Shown here: positions 34,557 to 42,213 of the stretch, piece by piece
Numbering within the stretch: the first letter of the stretch is position 1
Layout of the letters: each line of letters opens with the position of its first letter
From: an uncultured Collinsella sp.
GTDB lineage: Bacteria; Actinomycetota; Coriobacteriia; Coriobacteriales; Coriobacteriaceae
Reading direction: 5' to 3'
Length of the DNA: 64,000 nucleotides
NCBI GenBank assembly: GCA_900544135.1
Contig: UQTU01000003.1
Coordinates: forward strand, 1-64,000
Notes under the pieces: model-generated
What the model was told of the DNA's origin: nothing
The model's database searches: none
What the model saw: only the letters and a program-made list of their open reading frames with translations
Made by a program: the position numbers and the translations under genes

Positions 34557-35334
34557 CGCGCTGCTTGAGCGCTTGGCGGCTCCGCCTGTGCGTACCACGC
34601 AGGAGCGTTACCGCCACGAGCTCAAATATCTCATTAACGAGGGCGAGCACGCCGCGCTTGCCTGTCGCATGGCGCCGGTATTTAAACTGGACAAGCATGC
34701 GCGGGCGGGCGGTTACACCATTCGCAGCCTGTACTTTGACGACTACTGCAACTCGGCCTACGAGGAAAAAGACGCCGGCATTCTCATGCGCAAAAAGTTT
34801 CGCGTTCGCATCTATAACGGCAGCGACAAGGTGATTAAGCTCGAGCGCAAAAAGAAGTACGGTAGCTGGATCTATAAGGAGGACGCGCCGCTCACACGTG
34901 GCGAGTTTGAGCAGATTCTGGCTGGCGACTACGGCTTTTTGCTGAGGAGCCCCTATCCGATCTGTCGCGAGTTCTACATCGAGTGCATCTGCAACATGAT
35001 GCGCCCGCGGACCATCGTGGACTACGAGCGCGAGCCGTGGGTGATGGATGAGGGCACCGTGCGCATTACGTTTGACATGAACGTGCGTGCCGCGGTGGGA
35101 AGCTTCGATATCTTTGACGCGACGCTGCCCGCGCTGCCGGTCCTGGAGCCCGGCAAGCTGGTGATGGAGGTCAAGTTTACGGAGTTTTGCCCGCAGCTCG
35201 TGCGCGATATGGTGCCGCCGGGCGCGGCCGAGCTTACGGCGGTCTCCAAGTACTGCCTGTGTTACGAAAAGACCGCCTACCTGCGCGGTTTTAACTACTG
35301 GGAATCGGATTTTGAGAACCGAGGGGATATTTAG
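34543..35334 (+). CDS. VTC-domain protein (polyphosphate polymerase-like)
   Basis: The 263-residue protein has the VTC/CYTH tunnel-fold signature: RYRHELKYLIN near the N-terminus, then IRSLYFDDYCNSAYEEK, FRVRIYNGSDKVIKLERKKK, and the late acidic VMEVKFTEF. In yeast, VTC domains make polyphosphate from ATP; bacterial single-domain forms are poorly studied. The basic and acidic residues lining the tunnel appear to be present. It overlaps the CotH gene by 14 bases and precedes DUF4956 by three, a grouping often seen in other bacteria. No membrane helix is visible. Confidence 0.85.
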   Translation: MRRASALLERLAAPPVRTTQERYRHELKYLINEGEHAALACRMAPVFKLDKHARAGGYTIRSLYFDDYCNSAYEEKDAGILMRKKFRVRIYNGSDKVIKLERKKKYGSWIYKEDAPLTRGEFEQILAGDYGFLLRSPYPICREFYIECICNMMRPRTIVDYEREPWVMDEGTVRITFDMNVRAAVGSFDIFDATLPALPVLEPGKLVMEVKFTEFCPQLVRDMVPPGAAELTAVSKYCLCYEKTAYLRGFNYWESDFENRGDI

Positions 35335-35337
35335 ACC

Positions 35338-36003
35338 ATGAGCACCAGGGACTTTTTTAAGAACTCCGTCTTGGAGGCGTTTGGCCAGGTCGATCCTGCC
35401 AAGATCGGCCTTTCGCTGCTCGTGGCGCTCGCCATGGGCATCCTGATCTATTACGTGTACAAGCGCTTTTTTACCGGCGTGGTGTATTCGCGTAGCTTTG
35501 CCGTGACGCTCGTGGGCATGTGCGTGCTTACCTGCATGGTCACGCTCGCGATCTCGACGAACGTGGTCATCTCGCTCGGTATGGTCGGTGCTCTGTCCAT
35601 CGTCCGCTACCGTACGGCGGTCAAGGACCCGCTCGACCTGCTGTATCTGTTTTGGGCCATTACCACGGGCATTACGGCCGGCGCCGGCATGTATGCGCTC
35701 GTGGGGCTCACGGCGGTGGTGATCGTGGTGATGATCGCCGGCTTTGCGAGCCACCAGGACAAGTCGCGCGTGTACATGATGGTCATTCACTACACGGGCC
35801 AGACCACCGGCGACGATATCGTGCGTGCATTTGGGCGCACCAAGTTCACCGTTAAGTCCAAGACTATGCGCGGCGACAAAGTCGAGATGGCCGTGGAGGT
35901 ATTCTCGGACGGCGTGGACATGCCCTATGCCGACGCGATTCGCACGCTCGATGGCGTTGAGGACCTGACCCTCATCCAGTACAACGGCGAGTATCATGGA
36001 TAA
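35338..36003 (+). CDS. DUF4956 membrane protein
   Basis: The 221-residue protein has three or four membrane helices in its first half (for example LLVALAMGILIYYVYK and the segment around AVVIVVMIAGFA), the conserved VGALSIVRYRTAVKDP loop, and a cytoplasmic alpha/beta end. DUF4956 proteins usually accompany VTC-domain and CotH proteins, as here; their function is not known. It is the last gene of the pel-like operon. A short inverted repeat with TAAC loop (36010-36031) lies after the stop but lacks a T-run. Confidence 0.85.
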   Translation: MSTRDFFKNSVLEAFGQVDPAKIGLSLLVALAMGILIYYVYKRFFTGVVYSRSFAVTLVGMCVLTCMVTLAISTNVVISLGMVGALSIVRYRTAVKDPLDLLYLFWAITTGITAGAGMYALVGLTAVVIVVMIAGFASHQDKSRVYMMVIHYTGQTTGDDIVRAFGRTKFTVKSKTMRGDKVEMAVEVFSDGVDMPYADAIRTLDGVEDLTLIQYNGEYHG

Positions 36004-36211
36004 CTATGTTCCGGTGTTCTAACGAACGCCGGACCGCTCGATGCTGCGCGGGCATCTGCCGGGCGATCTGCCGCTCAAACCGTCGCTCGCGTACATGAAG
36101 TACGCTTCGCTCCTCTTTCGCGGCACCTCGCCACGGCAGCTGCCCGCTCGCTGACGTTTGCTCGACCTGGGTGATATTGATTTATCCGAAGCGCCGTCAC
36201 GGGTATCATGG

Positions 36212-36225
36212 TGAAAGCGATTTCA
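36212..36225. promoter_or_regulatory. LacI-type operator (auto-regulatory)
   Basis: TGAAAGCGATTTCA is a near-perfect palindrome in the style of LacI-family operators and resembles the two sites before the PTS gene. It sits just before the regulator's GTG start at 36241, which suggests autoregulation and argues against the ATG at 36208 as start. Confidence 0.65.
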
Positions 36226-36240
36226 ATGACAGGGGTGCTC

Positions 36241-37221
36241 GTGGTAAAGATGAAAGATGTGGCCGAGTTGGCTGGCGTTTCGAGCGCCGCGGTCTCGCGC
36301 TACCTCAACGGTGGATATATCTCGGCGGACAAGGCCGAGCGCATTAAGCAGGCGATTGAGCTGACCGGATACGTGCGATCTAGTCAGGCTCGCGCGCTGC
36401 GCACCGGTTCCACCAAGCTCATCGGCGTCATCGTGCCTAAGATTAACTCGGAATCCGTGAGCCGCATTACCGCCGGTATTGGCCAGGTGCTCGGTCGCCG
36501 TGGCTACCAGATGCTGCTCGCGAATACTGATAACGTGGCCGAGCGTGAGCTCGAGTATCTCGACCTGTTCCAGAACCACCCGGTCGATGGCATCGTACTC
36601 GTGGCGACCATGATCACCGACGAACATCGTGCGGCCATTGCGTCTTGCCGTGTGCCCATTGTGCTGATCGGTCAAAACGTCGAGGGCGCGGCTTGCGTCT
36701 ACCATGACGATTACGAGGCCGCCTTTGAGCTGGGCCAGGCGCTCGCGAAGCATGTTGAGGGCAAGATTGCCTATATCGGTGTTACCGAGGAAGACCGTGC
36801 CGCCGGTTACGACCGTCGTCGTGGTTTTGAAGCGGGCTTACGCGCCGCGGGTGTTGCGCTCGATCCCGAGCTGATTCGCCGCGGGTCCTTTACCCTCGAT
36901 TCCGGCTATCGTGCGTCGCGCGAGCTGCTGGGCGAAGTGCCCGATGTTTCGTTTATCGCCTGCGCGACCGACACCATGGCGGCGGGCGCCTTGCGCGCGC
37001 TTGACGAGGTGCGCGGTATGGGCGAGGGCGTGCACCGCGTGAGCGGTTTTGGCGACAACGCATTTTTGAGCGCGCTGACGGGCGGCATTCCCACCGTGCA
37101 TTACGGCTACCTGACCAGCGGCGTCGAGGCGACCAATATGCTGCTCGACGCACTCGATGGCGAGGAGGGGGAGAGCGGTCTCAAGACGCTCAAACTTGGG
37201 CATCAGCTCATGAATGTCTAG
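36241..37221 (+). CDS. scrR: LacI-family transcriptional regulator, probable sucrose regulator
   Basis: A 326-residue LacI-family protein. The N-terminal helix-turn-helix is MKDVAELAGVSSAAVSRYLNGG (key residues in the middle), the hinge is around RSSQARALRTGSTKLIGVI, and the sugar-binding domain follows, with VDGIVLVATM and the end GVEATNMLLDAL. It probably represses the adjacent PTS and hydrolase genes until sucrose-derived ligand is present. The GTG at 36241 follows AGGGGTG; the ATG at 36208 is less likely because a LacI-type operator would then lie inside the gene. Confidence 0.85.
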   Translation: MVKMKDVAELAGVSSAAVSRYLNGGYISADKAERIKQAIELTGYVRSSQARALRTGSTKLIGVIVPKINSESVSRITAGIGQVLGRRGYQMLLANTDNVAERELEYLDLFQNHPVDGIVLVATMITDEHRAAIASCRVPIVLIGQNVEGAACVYHDDYEAAFELGQALAKHVEGKIAYIGVTEEDRAAGYDRRRGFEAGLRAAGVALDPELIRRGSFTLDSGYRASRELLGEVPDVSFIACATDTMAAGALRALDEVRGMGEGVHRVSGFGDNAFLSALTGGIPTVHYGYLTSGVEATNMLLDALDGEEGESGLKTLKLGHQLMNV

Positions 37222-37307
37222 GCCTTGGACGCGTCTGCCTGCCTTTGAGCCCCTGTTTTTTGTCCTAAAACTACCATTCGCCGGCTTATTTCTACCGTTC
37301 ACCCTAC

Positions 37308-37352
37308 TGTGAAAACGATTACAGACATATGAGACTGAAAACGATTACAGTG
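37308..37352. promoter_or_regulatory. Two LacI-type operators before the sucrose PTS gene
   Basis: TGTGAAAACGATTACAGA (37308-37325) and CTGAAAACGATTACAGTG (37335-37352) share the core GAAAACGATTACAG. They are 27 bases apart centre to centre and precede the PTS start by 54 bases or more. They resemble the operator at 36212, so the same repressor probably binds all three. Confidence 0.75.
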
Positions 37353-37405
37353 TAAGTGTCAAAGATGGCCGGGTGCAGATGCGCCCGTTGGAGGAAAGGG
37401 AAGTC

Positions 37406-38806
37406 ATGGACTACCGCAAATCAGCCCAAGAGGTGCTCGACAACATCGGTGGCGCCGGCAACGTTGTTTCGGCCGCACACTGCGCCACGCGTCTGCGCCT
37501 TGTGATTGCCGATAACGCCAAGGTCGACAAGGAGGCCCTCGAGAATATCGACGGCGCCAAGGGCGTCTTTGAGGCCCAGGGCCAGCTCCAGATTATTTTT
37601 GGCACTGGCACCGTCAACAAGGTCTACGACGAGTTCATTGCGCTCAGCGGCGTCGAGGCTGCCACCAAGGCCGAGGTCAAGGAGGCAGCGGCGCAGCAGC
37701 AGAACATCTTTATGCGTGCCATTAAGGTGCTCGGCGACGTCTTTGTCCCCATCATCCCCGCCATCGTGGCTTCGGGCCTGCTGCTGGGCATTATGAGCGC
37801 CCTCAACTTTATGGCCTCCAACGGCTTTATCGCGCTCGACACCAATAACTTTATTTATAAGATTGCCGACCTGGTCTCGGGCACGTCCTTTGGCATTCTG
37901 CAGATCCTGATCGGTTACTCCGCGGCTAAGGCCTTTGGCGCCAACCCGTACCTGGGCGCCGTCGTCGGTGGTGCATTCATCAACTCCTCGCTGCAGAGCG
38001 CCTATACGGTTGCCTCCGAGGGCGTGCAGACCATGGTCAACGTCATCCCCGGCGTGTACAGCTTTGAGTGGGTCGGCTATCAGGGTCATGTGATCCCCAT
38101 CGTCATCGCCTGTGCCATTCTCGCCTTCCTCGAGAAGCGCCTGCACAAGATCGTTCCCGAGATGTTCGATCTCTTTGTGACTCCGCTTGTCTCGGTGTTC
38201 GTGACCGTGCTCGTGACTCTTGTTGCCGTCGGCCCCATCTTTGTCTGGGCCGAGAACGCCATCCTCGGTCTGATCCAGACCCTGCTGACCCTGCCCTTCG
38301 GCATCGGTTCCTTTATCGTCGGCCTGTTCTATGCCCCCACGGTCGTTACCGGTATCCACCAGATGTACACCGCCATCGACCTGGGCCAGCTCGCCCAGTA
38401 CGGCGTGACCTATTGGCTGCCCATCGCCAGCGCTGCCAATATCGCCCAGGGTGGCGCCGCACTTGCCGTTGCCTTTAAGACCCGCGATGCCAAGATCAAG
38501 GGCCTGGCGCTTCCTTCCGCTCTGTCCGCCTTCATGGGCATTACCGAGCCGGCCATCTTTGGTGTGAACCTGCGCTTCTTTAAGCCTTTCATCGCCGGCT
38601 GCATCGGCGGCGGTTGCGGTGCCCTGGTCTGCGCTCTCACCTCGCTTGCCGCTTCCGGCACCGGCGTTACCGGCATCTTCGGTATCCTGCTGTGCCTGGC
38701 ACAGCCCGTGCAGTACGCGATCATGTTTGCGGTCGCCGCGGTCGTGTCCTTTGCCATCTCGTTTGTCCTGTACAAGGATGAGCCCAAGGCTTCCGAGCAG
38801 GCCTAA
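37406..38806 (+). CDS. scrA: PTS EIIBC transporter, probably sucrose-specific
   Basis: The 466-residue protein has an EIIB domain with the phosphorylated cysteine in SAAHCATRLRLV (Cys26), then an EIIC membrane domain of about ten helices with GITEPAIFGVN near residue 380. There is no EIIA domain, so EIIA must come from another protein. It imports and phosphorylates the sugar at C6. The partner GH32 hydrolase next door argues for sucrose over trehalose or beta-glucosides. ATG 37406 follows GGAGGAAAGGG. Two LacI-type operators lie upstream. Confidence 0.87.
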   Translation: MDYRKSAQEVLDNIGGAGNVVSAAHCATRLRLVIADNAKVDKEALENIDGAKGVFEAQGQLQIIFGTGTVNKVYDEFIALSGVEAATKAEVKEAAAQQQNIFMRAIKVLGDVFVPIIPAIVASGLLLGIMSALNFMASNGFIALDTNNFIYKIADLVSGTSFGILQILIGYSAAKAFGANPYLGAVVGGAFINSSLQSAYTVASEGVQTMVNVIPGVYSFEWVGYQGHVIPIVIACAILAFLEKRLHKIVPEMFDLFVTPLVSVFVTVLVTLVAVGPIFVWAENAILGLIQTLLTLPFGIGSFIVGLFYAPTVVTGIHQMYTAIDLGQLAQYGVTYWLPIASAANIAQGGAALAVAFKTRDAKIKGLALPSALSAFMGITEPAIFGVNLRFFKPFIAGCIGGGCGALVCALTSLAASGTGVTGIFGILLCLAQPVQYAIMFAVAAVVSFAISFVLYKDEPKASEQA

Positions 38807-38825
38807 GAGTTTTTGATTGAGGGGT

Positions 38826-38857
38826 GCCCGCGGGTTGTATGCTCGCGGGCGTTTCCC
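38826..38857 (+). terminator. Possible intrinsic terminator after the PTS gene
   Basis: GCCCGCG (38826-38832) pairs with CGCGGGC (38844-38850), followed by GTTTCCC. The T-run is weak, so partial read-through into the hydrolase gene is likely. Confidence 0.5.
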
Positions 38858-38912
38858 GTATCTGGTGCCGATCTCTGGCGCCTTGTAACTTTCGATCCGT
38901 TAGGACTTTGAT

Positions 38913-40454
38913 ATGTCTAATGCACTTGGCCGCGACCTTGCAAAGTTGGTTGCCGCTGTTGACGCCGCCGCCTCTGAGTGCGGTCATGGCGTGTATGGCC
39001 AGCGCTTCCATATTATGCCGCCGGCTGGCTGGCTCAACGACCCCAACGGTCTTTGCCAGGCGGGCGGCGTGTTCCATGCCTATTTTCAGTATGCGCCGTT
39101 TGATGTCGAGGGTGGCGTTAAGGCTTGGGGTCATGCGACGAGTCGCGACCTTATGACGTGGGACTACGTTGGCGCTCCACTGCTGCCCGACGAGCCGTTC
39201 GATTGCCATGGCGTGTATTCGGGCTCCGCGCTTGCCGAAGACGGTCGCATTCGCGTACTGTACACGGGCAACGTGAAGCTTTCCGATGCGGACGGCACGT
39301 ACGACTACGTCAATACCGGCCGCCGCGCCGATACTGTTTATGTCGAGAGCGTTGATGGTCTTGCCGGTCGGGAGTTCAGCCAAAAGCGCGTGGTGTTGGC
39401 GTCCGAGGATTATCCCGAGGATTTGACCTGCCACGTGCGTGACCCCAAGGTGTGGCGCGATGATGATGGGCGTAATCACATGGTGCTGGGCGCGCGTCGT
39501 CGCGTGGACGGGCCGCATGTCGAGAGCCGTTTTTGTGCGATGCACGGCGAGGGTGCCGGGCGCGATGTGGGCGAGATCCTGGTGTATGGCTCGCCCGATA
39601 TGCTGAGCTGGGAGCTCGAGAGCCGTGTTTCTACGTCCGAGCGCTTTGGCTTTATGTGGGAGTGCCCGGGGTATCTGGAGCTTGAGGCGGATGGTGGTGT
39701 GCCGGCGAAGTGGCTGTCCTTCTCTCCCCAGGGGCTTGAGGGCGGCCGTTGGGACCGCGGCAACGTATACGCTGCTGGCTACATGCCTGTAACGGGCGAC
39801 ATTACCGGTGGCAATGACGCTTATGAGCTGGGCGAGTTCCGCCTGTGGGACGCCGGTTTTGACTTCTATGCTCCGCAGGAGTTTACGTCCGAGGATGGTC
39901 GCCACATTTTGATCGGCTGGATGGGCATGCCCGATGAGCCGACCTATGACAATGCGCCCACCGTGGCGTGCGGCTGGCAGCACTGCATGACAGTGCCGCG
40001 CGAGCTTACGGCCGGTGACGGCGGCGTGGTGCTGCAGCAGCCGGCGCGCGAGATCGAGCTCCATTATGCCTCGGTGCGTGTGGGGGAGGGCTCTTTGGAG
40101 GTTGCCGGCGATACCTGCTTTGACGTTGTTGTTGACGGTGTCGACGGCGCGTTTACCGCGACCGTTGATGGCGAGCTAAAGCTGGCGCTTGTGCCCGCTG
40201 GGGACGAACTGCCCTCGCGCTTTGAGATGCGATTTACCGATGAGGGTCGCGCTTCTGCCGGCTGCGGTCGTACCATGCGCTGGGAGCCCATCGACGAGGT
40301 TCGTAATGTGCGCATTGTTGGTGATGTCTCGTCGGTCGAGGTGTTTGTGAACGATGGCGCGCTCGTGTTTTCGACGCGCATCTATCCCGAGGCCTATGGC
40401 GTGACCGTTGACGCTCCGGGTGCGAGCGTGAACTATCACACGCTCAATATCTAG
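38913..40454 (+). CDS. scrB: GH32 sucrose-6-phosphate hydrolase
   Basis: A 513-residue glycoside hydrolase family 32 enzyme. All three catalytic motifs are present: WLNDPNG with nucleophile Asp43, RDPKVW for the transition-state stabiliser, and WECPGYLE with the acid/base Glu. The last ~120 residues form a beta-sandwich. No signal peptide is visible, which fits cytoplasmic cleavage of sucrose-6-phosphate brought in by the PTS. ATG 38913 follows TTAGGA. It probably shares the LacI-type regulation of the PTS gene. Confidence 0.92.
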   Translation: MSNALGRDLAKLVAAVDAAASECGHGVYGQRFHIMPPAGWLNDPNGLCQAGGVFHAYFQYAPFDVEGGVKAWGHATSRDLMTWDYVGAPLLPDEPFDCHGVYSGSALAEDGRIRVLYTGNVKLSDADGTYDYVNTGRRADTVYVESVDGLAGREFSQKRVVLASEDYPEDLTCHVRDPKVWRDDDGRNHMVLGARRRVDGPHVESRFCAMHGEGAGRDVGEILVYGSPDMLSWELESRVSTSERFGFMWECPGYLELEADGGVPAKWLSFSPQGLEGGRWDRGNVYAAGYMPVTGDITGGNDAYELGEFRLWDAGFDFYAPQEFTSEDGRHILIGWMGMPDEPTYDNAPTVACGWQHCMTVPRELTAGDGGVVLQQPAREIELHYASVRVGEGSLEVAGDTCFDVVVDGVDGAFTATVDGELKLALVPAGDELPSRFEMRFTDEGRASAGCGRTMRWEPIDEVRNVRIVGDVSSVEVFVNDGALVFSTRIYPEAYGVTVDAPGASVNYHTLNI

Positions 40455-40492
40455 GCGTTTCGTCGCATATCGGCGCTATACTGCAGCCGTTG

Positions 40493-40528
40493 CCCACGAT
40501 GAGGGGAACACCCGCATCGTGGGTTTTT
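40493..40528 (+). terminator. Intrinsic terminator after scrB
   Basis: CCCACGATG (40493-40501) pairs with CATCGTGGG (40515-40523) and is followed by TTTTT. It closes the sucrose operon. Confidence 0.88.
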
Positions 40529-40550
40529 GCTTATGAAGGGGCGATGCCTT

Positions 40551-41543
40551 GTGGATGTACAGCAGCTAGAAGAGGCCTGGGCTGTAAGGACCGGCGCGCG
40601 TGAGGCGCGTCTTGTTGCGGCCCCGCATGTGCCGGCGGCTCTGTCGCTGCTGGGTATTGTGCGTCCCGGTGACCGCCTGGTGGCCTTTGCGGACGACTTT
40701 GTCGATGCGTTTGCGCGCGGCTTTGATGGCTGCGATGTCGCGCTGGTGGGCTCGGGGTCCGCCGATGCGTTTGCTGCCGCGTCCGAGGGCTTTGATGCTT
40801 CGTTTGATGCCGAGGGGTCGCACCTGTGGTGGTTTGTTAACTCAATCGGTGGCTTTGGTCTGCGTGTGCCCGATCTGCGCGCTCTGGGCCGCGCTGCTCG
40901 TGAGGCCCACGCGCTGCTGGTTGTGGACAACATCGTGGCGTCGGCTTTTGGCTGCGATCCGCTGCGGCTGGGTGCTGCGCTGTCGCTTGAGGCGCTCGAT
41001 CGCGTGTGCGCCGGCAAGGCTCCGTGCAAACTCGTTGCCGCTTCGGTGGCGCGCTCGCAGCTCAAACGCCATCATGTGGATGCTGCTGCCGAGTGCGCGC
41101 ATGCCCTGCTTGAGGGCTGTGGCTTGGCCAAGCTTGATTTGCCTGCTGACGAGGCCGCTGTGCTGGAGCGCGGGTTCGACTCGCTCGACGCTCGCATGCA
41201 GGCTCACTTTGACCGCGCACGTGCGCTGGCCGAGTATCTGGCCGCCAACGAGATGGTGCGCAACGTGCGCTATCCCGGGCTGAGCTCTCATCCCGACCAT
41301 GCGGTTGCAACGGGAATCCTCGAGCATGGTTTTGGCCCGGCAGTTGAATTTGACCTTATCGAGCGTAGCGCGGGAGAGCTGTTCGACGCTTTGCCGGGGG
41401 AGTTTCGCACATCGCCTGCCGGCGGCGCAACGACGCGCCTCTCGGCCACGCGCGGCAAGCAGGGGAGCACCATCCGCCTCTTCGCCGGCACCGACAACCC
41501 CCTGGTCGTAGCGTCCGCCCTAGATAACGCCCTCCGCAACTAG
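40551..41543 (+). CDS. Degenerate Cys/Met-metabolism PLP-fold protein, probable pseudoenzyme
   Basis: The 330-residue protein follows the cystathionine gamma-synthase family from end to end: VVDNIVASAFGCDPLRLGA, ERGFDSLDARMQAHFDRA (the RGLxTLxxRM block) and VRYPGLSSHP. Where the family has S-x-T-K with the PLP lysine, this protein reads ALDR, so the lysine appears replaced by arginine. The late SLGG loop is altered too. It may be catalytically inactive or have a new role. GTG 40551 with GAAGGGG upstream is preferred over the ATG at 40533. It converges with the ModE-like gene. Confidence 0.7.
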   Translation: MDVQQLEEAWAVRTGAREARLVAAPHVPAALSLLGIVRPGDRLVAFADDFVDAFARGFDGCDVALVGSGSADAFAAASEGFDASFDAEGSHLWWFVNSIGGFGLRVPDLRALGRAAREAHALLVVDNIVASAFGCDPLRLGAALSLEALDRVCAGKAPCKLVAASVARSQLKRHHVDAAAECAHALLEGCGLAKLDLPADEAAVLERGFDSLDARMQAHFDRARALAEYLAANEMVRNVRYPGLSSHPDHAVATGILEHGFGPAVEFDLIERSAGELFDALPGEFRTSPAGGATTRLSATRGKQGSTIRLFAGTDNPLVVASALDNALRN

Positions 41544-41561
41544 CTAAATCATCCTCGACTC

Positions 41562-41636
41562 CATAAGTTGCGGTGAAATAGGGATTGATTTACGGCTTTA
41601 ACCGCATAAACAGTCCCTACTTCACCGCAACTTATG
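41562..41636. terminator. Long inverted repeat between convergent genes, probable bidirectional terminator
   Basis: 41562-41584 and 41614-41636 are inverse copies of 23 bases with one mismatch (containing CATAAGTTGCGGTGAA). The loop is 29 bases. It lies between the stops of the two convergent genes. It lacks a T-run, so it could also be a small repeat element. Confidence 0.65.
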
Positions 41637-41675
41637 AGAAGGGGTTGGGTAGCTAAAAGCCCCGTCCCAAATTGG

Positions 41676-42020
41676 CTACTCTTTGATGCTGGCGATGAGG
41701 TCGTTTGCTTTGGTGGCAATGACGTTGTTGATGTCGGTCTGCAGCTCCTCGTAGGCCGCTATGGCTCGCTCTCCGGCGGGCGTGAGCGTGGATCCGCGGG
41801 CGCCGTCGCGCTCGATGAGCTTGCAGCCCAGCTGACCTTCTGCCTCGTTTACAATGCGCCAGGCCTTGGAATACGCCATGCCCATGCTCTTGGCGGCGCG
41901 GTTGAGCGAGTGCTCGCGGGCGATACCCTGCAGCAGCAAGACACAGCCGTGTCCAAACACGCCCGGCAGATCTTTGTCGCACGCTTGAATGACCAACTTT
42001 GCCGTCGTCTTGTACTCCAT
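41676..42020 (-). CDS. ModE-like winged-helix transcriptional regulator
   Basis: The 114-residue protein is the DNA-binding part only: FGHGCVLLLQGIAREHSLNRAAKSMGMAYSKAWRIV (helix-turn-helix in the middle), followed by the wing LIERDGARGSTLTPAG. There is no molybdate-binding (MOP) domain, so it may sense another signal or act alone. ATG 42020 is preferred; a GTG at 42029 is too close to the GGGGAG. It is divergent from guaB, with ~190 bases between them. Confidence 0.82.
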   Translation of the reverse strand: MEYKTTAKLVIQACDKDLPGVFGHGCVLLLQGIAREHSLNRAAKSMGMAYSKAWRIVNEAEGQLGCKLIERDGARGSTLTPAGERAIAAYEELQTDINNVIATKANDLIASIKE

Positions 42021-42213
42021 ACGCTCCACGTCTCCCCGCTAAAGTGTTTGCTGGGCAAACGCAAAGCCTGCGTCAAACCCTCGTGTGCTCTTCTTAAATC
42101 ATGCATTGTAGCAGTCAAAGTGCGTTAAGATACTTCCCCAGTATTGGGCGCCCAAGGTTGGGCTGGGTCCTACGAGGCCTGCAGCCGACCGGTCGCATGG
42201 AAAAAGGAGAAAC

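Noticed and set aside
36010..36031. Terminator of the pel-like operon
   Set aside because: A 9-bp stem with TAAC loop is present but there is no T-run, so it is not listed as a terminator.
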